Part shown: positions 25,697 through 33,889 of the stretch, in pieces
Layout of the letters: each line of letters opens with the position of its first letter
Numbering within the stretch: position 1 is the first letter of the stretch
Made by a program: the position numbers and the translations under genes
Notes under the pieces: generated by a model
The model's input: the letters and a program-made list of their open reading frames with translations, nothing else
Told to the model about the DNA's origin: nothing
Databases searched by the model: none
Assembly (NCBI GenBank): GCA_009789175.1
Contig: CP046866.1
Span: forward strand, 2,108,001-2,172,000
Length of the DNA: 64,000 nucleotides
Reading direction: 5' to 3'
Source of the DNA: Salinibaculum litoreum
GTDB taxonomy: Archaea; Halobacteriota; Halobacteria; Halobacteriales; Haloarculaceae

Positions 25697-27034
25697 ATGG
25701 AACAACCGCCGAACGTTCTCTTTCTCGTGGCGGATTCGTTGCGGGCGGACGCAGTATTCGGCGACGACACTGACACACCGACACTCGACAGTCTCACGAC
25801 AGAGAGCGTCGTCTTCGAGAAGTGTTACTCACAGGGTATCTCGACAGCCCCGGCGATGACGGCGATGCTCACCGGGCGCTACCCGCTGGACTACGGCGGG
25901 CACTGGTATATCACCGACGACCAACCGACGATGGCCGAACAGTTCCAGGAAAACAGCTACACGACGGCTGCCATCCACTCGAATCCAAACGTCTCACGGT
26001 TACGAAACTTCGACAAGGGCTTTGACACCTTCGAAGAGAACATCCTCCCGCTCTCCGGAGGAGGGTTCGTCGACAGTCTGCCCGACAAGGTCGTCAAACT
26101 ACTCAACAAGGGCGCTCGGGTGCTGAGCAAGACGCCGTATCTCCCGGCCGACGAGATACACAACCAGATGCTCGACTGGATCGACGGTGCCGACCAGCCC
26201 TGGTTCCTCTGGACCCAGTACATGGACACCCACGGCCCCTATCTTCCTGGCGACGACTTCTCCTATCGAAACAAGTTCCGCGCAGAGCGACTCTGGCGGA
26301 AAGCGGCTGTCGAATCGCCAGAAGACGTCACCGACGAGGAACACGAAGAACTGTACCGCAACTATCGACTCGAAGTGGAGTATCTCGACGCCGCACTCGG
26401 TCGCTTCCTGAACAGACTCGAACGGGACGGATACCTGGAAAACACCATCGTCGTCTTCGTTGGCGATCACGGTGACGAGTTCGGTGAGCACGAACTATAC
26501 GGACACAAGAACCTCCCCTACGAAGAACTCGTCCGGGTGCCGCTACTGATCCGATTCCCTGACAGCGTCACTGTCCCGACACCGGACTACGTCGAGACAC
26601 CGGTCCGCTGTATCGATATCCTGCCCACAGTGCTGGATGCCGTTGGCGCTGACCTGACACTGGCGATGAACAAACGAGTCGCAGGTGAATCACTCGTCGA
26701 CGTCCTCTCGGGTGGGGAGACCGGCTACGACATCATCCTGACAGAGAAGGAGATGCGTGCCGAGGACGCACTCAGGTTCGGGTTTCGAGAAGACAACTGG
26801 ACATACCTCTACGATGGGAAGCAGGACCGCGAACTGCTCTACGACCGGGAAGCTGACCCCAGAGAGGAGACCGATATTGCAGCGGCGACACCTGATATCC
26901 TAAACCGGTTCCGTGAACGCCTGGAAGAGCGACTGAAGACGGTTGAAGAGTCTTCAGATGCCATCGAGACACCGAATATCGATGATGGACCGGGAGTACA
27001 GGAGCGCCTCCAAGCATTGGGATATCGTGAGTGA
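25697..27034 (+). CDS. Sulfatase-fold (alkaline phosphatase superfamily) protein
   Basis: NVLFLVADSLRADAVFG at residues 6-22 and VFVGDHGDEFGEHELYGHKN near 250 are sulfatase metal-site blocks. TEKEMRAEDALRFGFREDNW and LYDREADPREETDIA form the usual C-terminal part. The formylglycine site reads T50-A-P-A-M54, so both Cys/Ser and Arg of C-x-P-x-R are missing, and an ordinary sulfatase is unlikely. A role in adding or removing a sulfo-, phospho- or phosphoglycerol-type group on the glycan is possible. It starts 7 bases after the membrane gene. The C-terminus ERLQALGYRE matches the tails of the proteins at 12594 and 34886. Confidence 0.78.
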   Translation: MEQPPNVLFLVADSLRADAVFGDDTDTPTLDSLTTESVVFEKCYSQGISTAPAMTAMLTGRYPLDYGGHWYITDDQPTMAEQFQENSYTTAAIHSNPNVSRLRNFDKGFDTFEENILPLSGGGFVDSLPDKVVKLLNKGARVLSKTPYLPADEIHNQMLDWIDGADQPWFLWTQYMDTHGPYLPGDDFSYRNKFRAERLWRKAAVESPEDVTDEEHEELYRNYRLEVEYLDAALGRFLNRLERDGYLENTIVVFVGDHGDEFGEHELYGHKNLPYEELVRVPLLIRFPDSVTVPTPDYVETPVRCIDILPTVLDAVGADLTLAMNKRVAGESLVDVLSGGETGYDIILTEKEMRAEDALRFGFREDNWTYLYDGKQDRELLYDREADPREETDIAAATPDILNRFRERLEERLKTVEESSDAIETPNIDDGPGVQERLQALGYRE

Positions 27035-27133
27035 GAGAGTACCCACCGAAGAACACTTGTTTTCCGGTGAAGCGTGCATACCAGTATGTTTATTTGCGTG
27101 ATAGTGAAGATTTGACCTGGAACGTAATCGAGA

Positions 27134-28261
27134 ATGAAGAGTAGGAACAAGAATATATTGACAGCGATTGGTATCTTCGTTGCTGCAGCACTTGTCAGGA
27201 CAGCATTCTGGGCATACAAGGGGACGAGAGTTGTCGGTGACTCGAACCGCGCCCTGAGCTCCTGTCACGCACTCAGCACAGACCCATCGTTGTTTTTCGC
27301 CACCGAATATCTGCCGTACGCGGGTTTTGAAGTGCCCTACTGTAGCTTCCTCGTCCTGACCGATGGCTGGATTGACGGATGGGTCTTCATCCAACTGGTC
27401 CTATCGTCGCTCGGTGCCGTACTCCTCTATTTTACGGCACGATATTTCATTGGATACACTGGTGGAGTCGTCGCCGGCGGGTCGTTTGTCTTCCTGTGGG
27501 AGACGTTTCGGTGGTTTCACCGTCCGCAGTCGGAGGCGTTGTTCACTTTTGTGATGATCCTGACGCTCTGGCAGCTCAGTCGCTTCCACAAGGAGTCTAG
27601 CAGAACAAACCGCGTGCTGCTACTGAGCTGTTTTGCCTGGCTAGCAACGACACGACCGAACGGGATTCCGATCGTGGTTGGATATCTGCTCTATGATTTG
27701 TTGCCGATACCCAGCAATCGACGACTCGGCTTCCGCTCTCAAAAACTATCTGCCATTGTTGCCGGCCTCTTCAGCCTGGTGACGGTGATCTTTCTCAGTG
27801 GCTACACGGGAAAGCACGTAGGTGATAAGATGCGGCGTGGTGTCGCTGTGACCGGGAAATACGTCCACGACTACACGCCGACGAATGCAGACAATATCGT
27901 CTTCTTTGTATTGTTCAATCTCCCCGATATTGCCATCATGAGCGCTGTGAAGGTGTTCTACTTTTTCGTTCCCGTGTTGCCAGAATGGTCACTCTTCCAC
28001 AACATCATCAACGTGCTTACTCTGTTTCCGTTGCTTGTGGGCTCTGCTATTGCAGTCCCGTCGCTCGTTCGAAACGACCGCGTCTTGACCCGACTCTGGC
28101 TTACACCGGTCGTGATGATCCTGCTCACAGTCATGGCAACGTGGATGTCTGGCGGGATGAACTTCCGAGCACCAGCAACACCAGTATTTGCCTTACTGAC
28201 TGGCTATGCCATCGCAGAGATACAGCCGTTCAGAAACTACATCTTGGCGAGAGTACAGTAA
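27134..28261 (+). CDS. Multi-pass membrane protein, GT-C-like
   Basis: The 375-residue protein has an N-terminal membrane anchor (TAIGIFVAAALVRTAF) and about nine further hydrophobic segments. After the first segment comes a luminal-loop-like stretch, GTRVVGDSNRALSS, with an acidic residue where GT39/PMT and ArnT-type enzymes carry theirs. RPNGIPIVVGYLL near 180 is also typical of those families. I read it as a possible polyprenyl-phosphate-sugar-dependent membrane glycosyltransferase. The 99 bases before it may hold its promoter. It converges with the epimerase at 28275 with only 13 bases between. Confidence 0.55.
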   Translation: MKSRNKNILTAIGIFVAAALVRTAFWAYKGTRVVGDSNRALSSCHALSTDPSLFFATEYLPYAGFEVPYCSFLVLTDGWIDGWVFIQLVLSSLGAVLLYFTARYFIGYTGGVVAGGSFVFLWETFRWFHRPQSEALFTFVMILTLWQLSRFHKESSRTNRVLLLSCFAWLATTRPNGIPIVVGYLLYDLLPIPSNRRLGFRSQKLSAIVAGLFSLVTVIFLSGYTGKHVGDKMRRGVAVTGKYVHDYTPTNADNIVFFVLFNLPDIAIMSAVKVFYFFVPVLPEWSLFHNIINVLTLFPLLVGSAIAVPSLVRNDRVLTRLWLTPVVMILLTVMATWMSGGMNFRAPATPVFALLTGYAIAEIQPFRNYILARVQ

Positions 28262-28274
28262 AGAAACAGCCAGA

Positions 28275-29210
28275 TCATCGCTCCACTTCCTCGGCAACCG
28301 TCTGCTCAAGCCCCTCCCGGAATCCCACAGACGGCTCATAGCCAATCAACTCCCGAGCCTTCGACACGTCAGCGTGAGAATGCCGAACGTCGCCCGGCCG
28401 CGGGTCGCCGTGTTCCGGGTCGATATCAGTCCCGAGGACCTCGTTCAGTTGCTCGATCAGGGAGTTGATCGTCGTGTTGTCGCCACAGCCGACGTTCATC
28501 GCCTCCCCCGAGCAGTCACTCTTCGCCGCCAAGATGTTCGCCTGAACAGCATTCTCGATGTACGTGAAATCCCGGGACTGCTCGCCATCGCCGTAGATGA
28601 TCGGCCGCTCGCCGTCGCGCATCAGGTGGATGAACTTCGGAATCACCGCCGCGTACTCGCCGTCGGGGTCCTGACCCGGGCCGAAGATGTTGAAATATCG
28701 TAAGGCGGTCGTCTCCAGCCCATAGAGGTCGCTGAACTGGACGGCCAGTCGCTCGGTCCAGTATTTCGAGAGGGCATAGGGAGATTCGGGGCTGTCGGGC
28801 TGGTCTTCCCGTTTTGGCAACTCGCCACCGGAGCCGTACACCGACGAGGAGGAGGCAACGACGACGGACTCGACGTCGGCGTCACGGGCGGCGACCAGCA
28901 GGTTCGTCGACCCGACGCAGTTGGCCGTCGTCGTCAGTTTCGGGTTCTCGACGCTCCGGGGCACCGAGGGGACAGCGGCCTGGTGGAAGACCCACTCGAT
29001 ATCTTCGACGGCCGACGCGACGTCGCCTTCGTCCCGGAGGTCGCCCTCCTGAAATTCGAAGTCATCGCGGTCGGCGAGGGCGTCGATGCGGGCGGGGTCG
29101 CCAGTCGCAAAGTTGTCGAAGCCACGGACCTCGTGGCCCCGGTCCAGCAGTTCATGGGAGAGATGCGAGCCGATGAAACCGGCAGCACCGGTCACGAGCG
29201 CGCGTGTCAT
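28275..29210 (-). CDS. UDP-GlcNAc/UDP-glucose 4-epimerase-type SDR
   Basis: The ATG at 29210 puts MTRALVTGAAGFIGSHLSH, the NAD-binding loop, at the very N-terminus; an upstream extension to 29345 has no such homology. The product is 311 residues. It shows FHQAAVPSVPRSVENP near 77, ASSSSVYG near 122 and YALSKYWTERLA with the catalytic Tyr and Lys near 147. ALRYFNIFGPGQDP and YGDGEQSRDFTYI follow. The wording 'QAAVPSVPRSV' is that of WbpP/Gne-type epimerases that handle UDP-GlcNAc/GalNAc. It supplies a nucleotide sugar for the assembly cluster to its right, from which the VapBC module and TnpB element separate it. Confidence 0.85.
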   Translation of the reverse strand: MTRALVTGAAGFIGSHLSHELLDRGHEVRGFDNFATGDPARIDALADRDDFEFQEGDLRDEGDVASAVEDIEWVFHQAAVPSVPRSVENPKLTTTANCVGSTNLLVAARDADVESVVVASSSSVYGSGGELPKREDQPDSPESPYALSKYWTERLAVQFSDLYGLETTALRYFNIFGPGQDPDGEYAAVIPKFIHLMRDGERPIIYGDGEQSRDFTYIENAVQANILAAKSDCSGEAMNVGCGDNTTINSLIEQLNEVLGTDIDPEHGDPRPGDVRHSHADVSKARELIGYEPSVGFREGLEQTVAEEVER

Positions 29211-29357
29211 GCACCCGGATTTTACGGCACCGGGCAAGAAGCCAGCGGTCCCGGAACGGACGTCTCGATCCCCCCGACGGAAACACGGACCAGCCGTCGT
29301 GAAAAGGTACCCGACAACGGCGTCAGATTCATTGGGCGGTGTCAACGTTGTTTACAC

Positions 29358-29597
29358 ATGGGAACGAAGCAAGTCCGGCTTGACGAAGACGTCTATGCAC
29401 GCATCGAGGACCAGAAGCGAGAGGGCGAGAGCTTCAGCGAGGCTATCGACCGGCTCACCTCCGATTGGAGTCTCGCACAGTGGGCACAGAAGTACGACAC
29501 AGACCCCGACAGGGCCAACGAACACCGCGAGATGCTGGACGAACTCGATAAAGTAGACAAGCACGAGGCTGAGGAGATAGTCGACCGTCTCGAATGA
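29358..29597 (+). CDS. vapB: VapB-type antitoxin
   Basis: The 79-residue protein starts MGTKQVRLDEDVYARIED, the ribbon-helix-like N-terminus of the UPF0330/VapB family of haloarchaea. FSEAIDRL follows near 26-33, and the C-terminal half is highly charged and probably wraps the toxin. Its stop overlaps the start of the PIN toxin by four bases (ATGA), the classic vapBC arrangement. The start at 29358 is chosen because the homology begins there; in-frame upstream codons belong to the divergent epimerase region. Confidence 0.85.
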   Translation: MGTKQVRLDEDVYARIEDQKREGESFSEAIDRLTSDWSLAQWAQKYDTDPDRANEHREMLDELDKVDKHEAEEIVDRLE

Positions 29598-29995
29598 TTC
29601 TGGATACGAACTATATCATCGCTCTTGACGAGGAAGACCAGGGTGCGATTCAGTTGTCACGCCAGCACAACGCCGCGAACCTTCCACAGCGCCTCCCCTC
29701 GACAGTCCTCTCGGAGTTGTACGTCTCGGTCGGTGCTGGAACGACACCCCATCATAACGCTCGTGCCTACGAGGAACTCGTCGGCAATTTACCAATCATC
29801 GACGTCGACGAGAATATCGCTCGTCGAGCGGGGACAATACAGGGCGAGCATCTCGCTAGCGATACGAAGCCGACACTCGGGCTTGCCGATGCCACTATCG
29901 CGGCAACTGCCCTCGTGTTCAACGAACCAGTCGTCACCGACGACACCGGCGACTTCGGTAGCATCGACGGCCTCGAAGTCGTGTCCTGGAACTAA
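29594..29995 (+). CDS. vapC: VapC-type PIN-domain toxin ribonuclease
   Basis: The 133-residue PIN protein carries all expected acidic residues. They are the Asp of MILDTNYII at residue 3, the Glu of LSELYVSV near 45, the Asp of LGLADATIAATAL near 98 and the Asp of VVTDDTGDFGSI near 116. PIN toxins cleave RNA when freed from the antitoxin encoded just upstream. Translational coupling through ATGA is likely. The TnpB transposon follows within about 45 bases. Two other PIN genes and one relic are found in the window, none closely similar. Confidence 0.9.
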   Translation: MILDTNYIIALDEEDQGAIQLSRQHNAANLPQRLPSTVLSELYVSVGAGTTPHHNARAYEELVGNLPIIDVDENIARRAGTIQGEHLASDTKPTLGLADATIAATALVFNEPVVTDDTGDFGSIDGLEVVSWN

Positions 29996-30039
29996 CTGTT
30001 TACACAACTCGGCGTCTCACCCGGACAGCACGTCCCGAT

Positions 30040-30250
30040 GACATCCTCCGCGCCGTAAACGGCGCGGTTTCCCAAGCTTTGGGATATTATGGTTCGCGGT
30101 TTGCCTGCTCTTGTGGGGTTACTCGCCCCGTGGATTTGTCGAACAGGCGTACCGCTGGCTGTGCCATCCAGCCGTTATCCCTATCTCCCCCGTCACAGGC
30201 GAGACTCGGGAGTACCTTCTGTCGGATGTTCGCGGCTCCGTTCACGTCGG
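30040..30250 (-). ncRNA. Probable omega-RNA (reRNA) region at the tnpB 3' end
   Basis: TnpB guide RNAs are made from the 3' end of tnpB through the right end of the element. Here that region includes the last codons and the strong hairpin at 30050-30069, with the guide expected just beyond it, toward lower coordinates. Boundaries are inferred from the family. Confidence 0.4.
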
Positions 30251-31340
30251 CGTTGGCGACTAGCCCACACGCCTCGCAGACGTACAGACCACGCTCGACG
30301 CGCTGGCTATCGTCGGTCGTCCCGCAAGAGGCGCACGATTTGGACGTATCGCGTTCGTCCACGCGCTCGACGTTGATACCTCGTTCGGCGGCTTTGTATT
30401 CTAGCATCTCGATGAAGCGGTCGAAGGCCCATCCGTGCAAATCGAGGTTGCCGTGGTCACCCCAATCGGCGTCCTCACGAATACCCGACAGGTCGCCTAC
30501 GGCAATCGTCCCGACGTTGCGGGCGGCGCACTCGGCCACCACGTTTTTTGAGACAGCGTGTAGGAAGTGGTCACGTCTACCCCGACGCTTGTGATCCAGT
30601 CGTTGTGATTTATCGGAGTCGCTGTCGTCGCACTTCGCTCGCTTTTTCTGGAAGTAGTAGTCGTCCTCTTTGAGTGCCCCGCCAGGGTACAGCAGAGCCT
30701 CATCACCGACTGCAACGGCGGCGAAATTACAGATGCCAAGGTCGATGCCTGCCACCCGGTCGCCGGGTGGGTCCGGGTCGCCAGTTTTGACGCGACAGAC
30801 GATGTGCAACTCCCACTCGTCGCCAGTCCAGACCGCTCGGACCTGCTGGACGTTCTGTATGGTTACTTCGGGGTCAACGGCATACTCACAGAGAACGAAG
30901 TCGTTCCGCCCATCTTTCAGGTTTCGCCCCTTCGAGAGCCGAATCCGGTTGTGGTCGGAATCGTGCTTGAAGCCGTCCTCTTTGAATGTGACCGTTGAGC
31001 GCGGGTGGTCGTCGCTATGCTTGCGGTAGCCGGGTGGGTTCGCGTCCTTGTTTCCGTTTTCGCGGTGAGCGTACCACGAGTCGAACGCTTCAGCCAATTC
31101 TTCGAGAATTGCCTGACTGGATTGTGCGTTCAAGTCCGCGTAGCGTTCGTGATTCTTGAGGTACGTTTTGAGTGTGCTGTCGTCTGGAATCGTCCCGGTT
31201 TCGTGCCAAATGCGGTCGCAGGTCCACCGGGCGACGTTCCAGAGTTTTGAGGCGGCGAACCCGAGCGAATCGAGGTCGTCGCGCACCTGCTGGTGGTTGC
31301 GAATGGATGCAACGTAGGTGCGCGTGACCTGATCCGCCAT
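30087..31340 (-). CDS. tnpB: TnpB RNA-guided nuclease (IS1341-type)
   Basis: The 417-residue protein is full length. The RuvC-I Asp is D200 in GIDLG. The zinc ribbon cysteines are C336, C339, C355 and C358 (CASC ... CEAC). The RuvC-III Asp is D365 in NADVNGAANI. The RuvC-II position, normally Glu in V-x-E-D/N-L, reads IAVGDLSGIRED, so Gly282 stands where the catalytic Glu is expected and the nearest acidic residues are D283, E289 and D290. Haloarchaeal relatives often have this wording, so the acidic residue may be moved rather than lost. TnpB cuts DNA guided by the RNA from the element's right end. Confidence 0.88.
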   Translation of the reverse strand: MADQVTRTYVASIRNHQQVRDDLDSLGFAASKLWNVARWTCDRIWHETGTIPDDSTLKTYLKNHERYADLNAQSSQAILEELAEAFDSWYAHRENGNKDANPPGYRKHSDDHPRSTVTFKEDGFKHDSDHNRIRLSKGRNLKDGRNDFVLCEYAVDPEVTIQNVQQVRAVWTGDEWELHIVCRVKTGDPDPPGDRVAGIDLGICNFAAVAVGDEALLYPGGALKEDDYYFQKKRAKCDDSDSDKSQRLDHKRRGRRDHFLHAVSKNVVAECAARNVGTIAVGDLSGIREDADWGDHGNLDLHGWAFDRFIEMLEYKAAERGINVERVDERDTSKSCASCGTTDDSQRVERGLYVCEACGLVANADVNGAANIRQKVLPSLACDGGDRDNGWMAQPAVRLFDKSTGRVTPQEQANREP

Positions 31341-31445
31341 ACATAGCCTGTTGTATGCGAGATTGATAAGTAGTTGCCTGCCAGAGTGAAAGTGGAATAT
31401 CCGGCCCGGCAGTCCCCGTCAAAGGTATTACCGGGCTTACACGAT

Positions 31446-32594
31446 TCACGCCCGGCGTGAACGCCGGGATTCTCTCATTGTACCAAGATAGACGGCGTCG
31501 AGGTCCTCGACCATCGACTCGATGGAAAACTGCTCGGCACGGTCGCGGCTGCTGTCGCCGAACTGCGCTCTGCGCTCGGCATCCGCCAGCAGGCGCCCCA
31601 GCCGGTCGGCGAGCGCGTCGGGGTCGCCGGTCGGTACCAGATAGCCGTTCTCGCCGTCGGTGACCTGTTCGGGGATGCCGGCGATGTCCGTCGCCACAAT
31701 AGGAAGGCCACTTGCCATCGCTTCGGTGATGACGCGGGGCGTTCCCTCACGAAACGAGGGAAGGACGAACACGTCCGAGGCCGCGAGAATTCGGTCGACG
31801 TCCTCGCGGTAGCCCAGCGTGTGGACGACGCCGTCGAGACCGCGCTTTCGAACGTCGGCCTCGAAGGCCTCGCGTTCGGGGCCCTCTCCGACGACCGAGA
31901 CCGTCAGGTCCGTCCGGTCGAGCGCGTCGACGGCCTCTAAGAGCACACCCAGTCCCTTGCCCTCGACGAGGCGGCCGACCATCGTCACCCGCAACCCCTC
32001 ACCGGGCAGGTCCGTCGCGGGGTCGGCCGTCGAAAACTGCTCGACGTCGATGCCGCTGTAGACCGTCCTGTACTGGTCGGGGCAACCGATCCCCCGGTCG
32101 AGATAGTCCTCGGCGATGGCGTCGGCGTTGGTAACGATGCAGTCGGTCATCGGCGCAACCTGCCGTTCGCAGGCCAGCACGAACCGGTTGAGGAGGTCGT
32201 TGCGGTCCTCTGCGAAGGGGACGCCGTGGACCGTGTGGATCACAGGAACCCCCACAGAGCGAGCCGCGATTCGGCCGACGATGCCTGCCTCCGTGCTGTG
32301 GGTGTGGACCAAATCGAAGTTCTGACGCCGGAGGTACCGGGCAATCGTCGCAACGGCAGGGACGGCCGTCACGGGATTGTAATGACGCAGGAGTGGGAAT
32401 CGACGAGTTCCGACGCCGCGGTCGTGCAGCCGCCGGGTCTGGGACTCGTCGTACGCGGCGCCGTGGCCAACAGTAAAATCGTAGCCCTCCAGTCCAAAGA
32501 CAGTCTGGATGGTCTTTGCTTCGGCGCCGCCTTTCAGCAAGCGGGTGATGAGGTGGAAGACGCGTGGTTCGTCGCCTGCGTCTCTGGAACTCAT
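31446..32594 (-). CDS. GT4-family glycosyltransferase with transposon-derived tail
   Basis: The 382-residue GT-B enzyme has the acceptor domain LITRLLKGGAEAKTIQT at residue 16 and VHTHSTEAGIVGRIAA near 96. The donor domain has VTMVGRLVEGKGLGVLLEAV near 204, and the EX7E-type site is FVLPSFREGTPRVITEAMASG near 275. The stop of the upstream dehydrogenase overlaps its start (TCAT, ATGA on the minus strand), so the two are translated together. The last residues, RESRRSRRA, are encoded by the hairpin end of the TnpB element, so the native C-terminus has been replaced. The core fold is complete, so it is probably functional. Confidence 0.88.
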   Translation of the reverse strand: MSSRDAGDEPRVFHLITRLLKGGAEAKTIQTVFGLEGYDFTVGHGAAYDESQTRRLHDRGVGTRRFPLLRHYNPVTAVPAVATIARYLRRQNFDLVHTHSTEAGIVGRIAARSVGVPVIHTVHGVPFAEDRNDLLNRFVLACERQVAPMTDCIVTNADAIAEDYLDRGIGCPDQYRTVYSGIDVEQFSTADPATDLPGEGLRVTMVGRLVEGKGLGVLLEAVDALDRTDLTVSVVGEGPEREAFEADVRKRGLDGVVHTLGYREDVDRILAASDVFVLPSFREGTPRVITEAMASGLPIVATDIAGIPEQVTDGENGYLVPTGDPDALADRLGRLLADAERRAQFGDSSRDRAEQFSIESMVEDLDAVYLGTMRESRRSRRA

Positions 32595-33889
32595 AGCCGA
32601 TGGACGTGCTCTGCGTCGATATCGGCCGTCGCGTTGCGGGTGTCAAACAGAAGCGGTGCGTGCTCGGCGACGGTGTCGACGGGGATGGCGTCGTGGTCGG
32701 TCACGAGTACGACACAGTCCTGGTCGGCGAGCACCGCGGGCGACAGCGAGCGTGATTCGTAGGTCTGTGCCCCGATCTCGACAGCGGGGACGTGCGGGTC
32801 GTGATAGGCGACGCTGGCACCGCGGTCTTCGAGCAGTGAGATGACATCAAGCGCCGGCGACTCGCGGGTGTCGACGACGTTGGGCTTGTAGGCGACGCCG
32901 AGTACGAGCACGTCGCTGTCGGGGACTGCCGTCCCGGCGTCGTTGACCAGCGTGACCACCCGGTCGACGACGTGTTCGGGCATCGAGCGGTTGACGGTGT
33001 CCGCGAGGTCGATGAATCGGGTGGCGACGCCGTGCTGGTCGGCCTTCCAGGACAGGTACTTCGGGTCGACGGGGATACAGTGTCCACCCAGTCCCGGTCC
33101 CGGGTAGAAGGGCATGAAGCCGAAGGGCTTGGTCGCGGCGGCGTCGATGACCGACCAGATGTCCACGTCGAGTTCGTGGGCGATGGTCGCCATCTCGTTG
33201 ATGAGTGCGATGTTGACGCTGCGAAACGTGTTTTCCAGCAGTTTCACGAGTTCGGCCTCCGTCGCCGAGTCGACGCGGACGAGTTCATCGAAGACAGGGC
33301 CATACAGCGCCTCGGCGCGGTCACCGCAGGCCTCGGTGACGCCGCCGAAGACCTTGGGGATGTCCGTCGTGCCGTACTCCTCGTTGCCGGGGTCGATGCG
33401 CTCGGGCGAGAAGGCGACGAAGACGTCCTCGCCGACCTCGTGGCCGTTGTCGGCCAGGGTCGGTGCGACCACCTCCTCGGTCGCACCCGGATAGACGGTA
33501 CTCTCCAGGACGACCGTGCTATCGGGCGAGAGGACGCCCGCGAGTTCCTCGGTCGCGTCGACGATGTAGGAAATGTTTGGCTGGCCGGTCTTGCGAAGCG
33601 GTGTGGGAACGCAGATAGAGACGCCGACAGCCTCGGAGAGGCGGTCGTAATCGGTCGTCGGCACGAACTCCTCGCCGACCACCCTGTCGACGGCTCCGTC
33701 GGGAACGTCGGTGATGTAGGAGTCGCCGTCCCGAAGCGTTTCGATGCGGGTTTCGTCGACGTCGACGCCGACGACGCGATAGCCCGTTTCGGCCATCGCC
33801 AACGCGAGCGGCAGGCCGACGTAACCAAGTCCGACGACACCGACGGTGTCGCCGGCGAGACTGTCCGGCGGATTGCGGTCGTCGGTCAT
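32591..33889 (-). CDS. UDP-HexNAc 6-dehydrogenase (WbpA/WecC type)
   Basis: The ATG at 33889 gives a 432-residue protein with an NAD loop, GVVGLGYVGLPLALAMA, near residue 17. PNISYIVDATEEL near 108 and VVLESTVYPGATEEVV near 128 follow, then FSPERIDPGN near 158 and the catalytic Cys in GPGLGGHCIPVDP near 258. 'STVYPG' and 'ERIDPGN' are the wording of UDP-GlcNAc/UDP-ManNAc 6-dehydrogenases rather than UDP-glucose ones. It would make a UDP-N-acetylhexosaminuronic acid. Its start overlaps the stop of the deacetylase gene (ATGA) and its stop overlaps the GT4 start, so it is the middle of a tight operon. Confidence 0.87.
   Translation of the reverse strand: MTDDRNPPDSLAGDTVGVVGLGYVGLPLALAMAETGYRVVGVDVDETRIETLRDGDSYITDVPDGAVDRVVGEEFVPTTDYDRLSEAVGVSICVPTPLRKTGQPNISYIVDATEELAGVLSPDSTVVLESTVYPGATEEVVAPTLADNGHEVGEDVFVAFSPERIDPGNEEYGTTDIPKVFGGVTEACGDRAEALYGPVFDELVRVDSATEAELVKLLENTFRSVNIALINEMATIAHELDVDIWSVIDAAATKPFGFMPFYPGPGLGGHCIPVDPKYLSWKADQHGVATRFIDLADTVNRSMPEHVVDRVVTLVNDAGTAVPDSDVLVLGVAYKPNVVDTRESPALDVISLLEDRGASVAYHDPHVPAVEIGAQTYESRSLSPAVLADQDCVVLVTDHDAIPVDTVAEHAPLLFDTRNATADIDAEHVHRL

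Larger units (their letters stand above)
30038..31470 (-). mobile_element. IS200/IS605-group (IS1341-type) element with tnpB only
   Basis: A single minus-strand tnpB gene is flanked by hairpin ends. On the 3' side (30050-30069) the palindrome CCGCGCCGTAAACGGCGCGG is followed by an end resembling AGGATGTCA. On the 5' side (31451-31468) CCCGGCGT and ACGCCGGG form another hairpin. No tnpA or terminal inverted repeats are present, as usual for this group. The 5' side overlaps the last codons of the GT4 gene at 31446, so the insertion replaced that gene's original 3' end. Confidence 0.75.

Noticed and set aside
29211-29345. N-terminal extension of the 4-epimerase
   Set aside because: The extra 45 residues precede the NAD-binding loop, which begins at the ATG at 29210 in this family, and look like untranslated upstream sequence.
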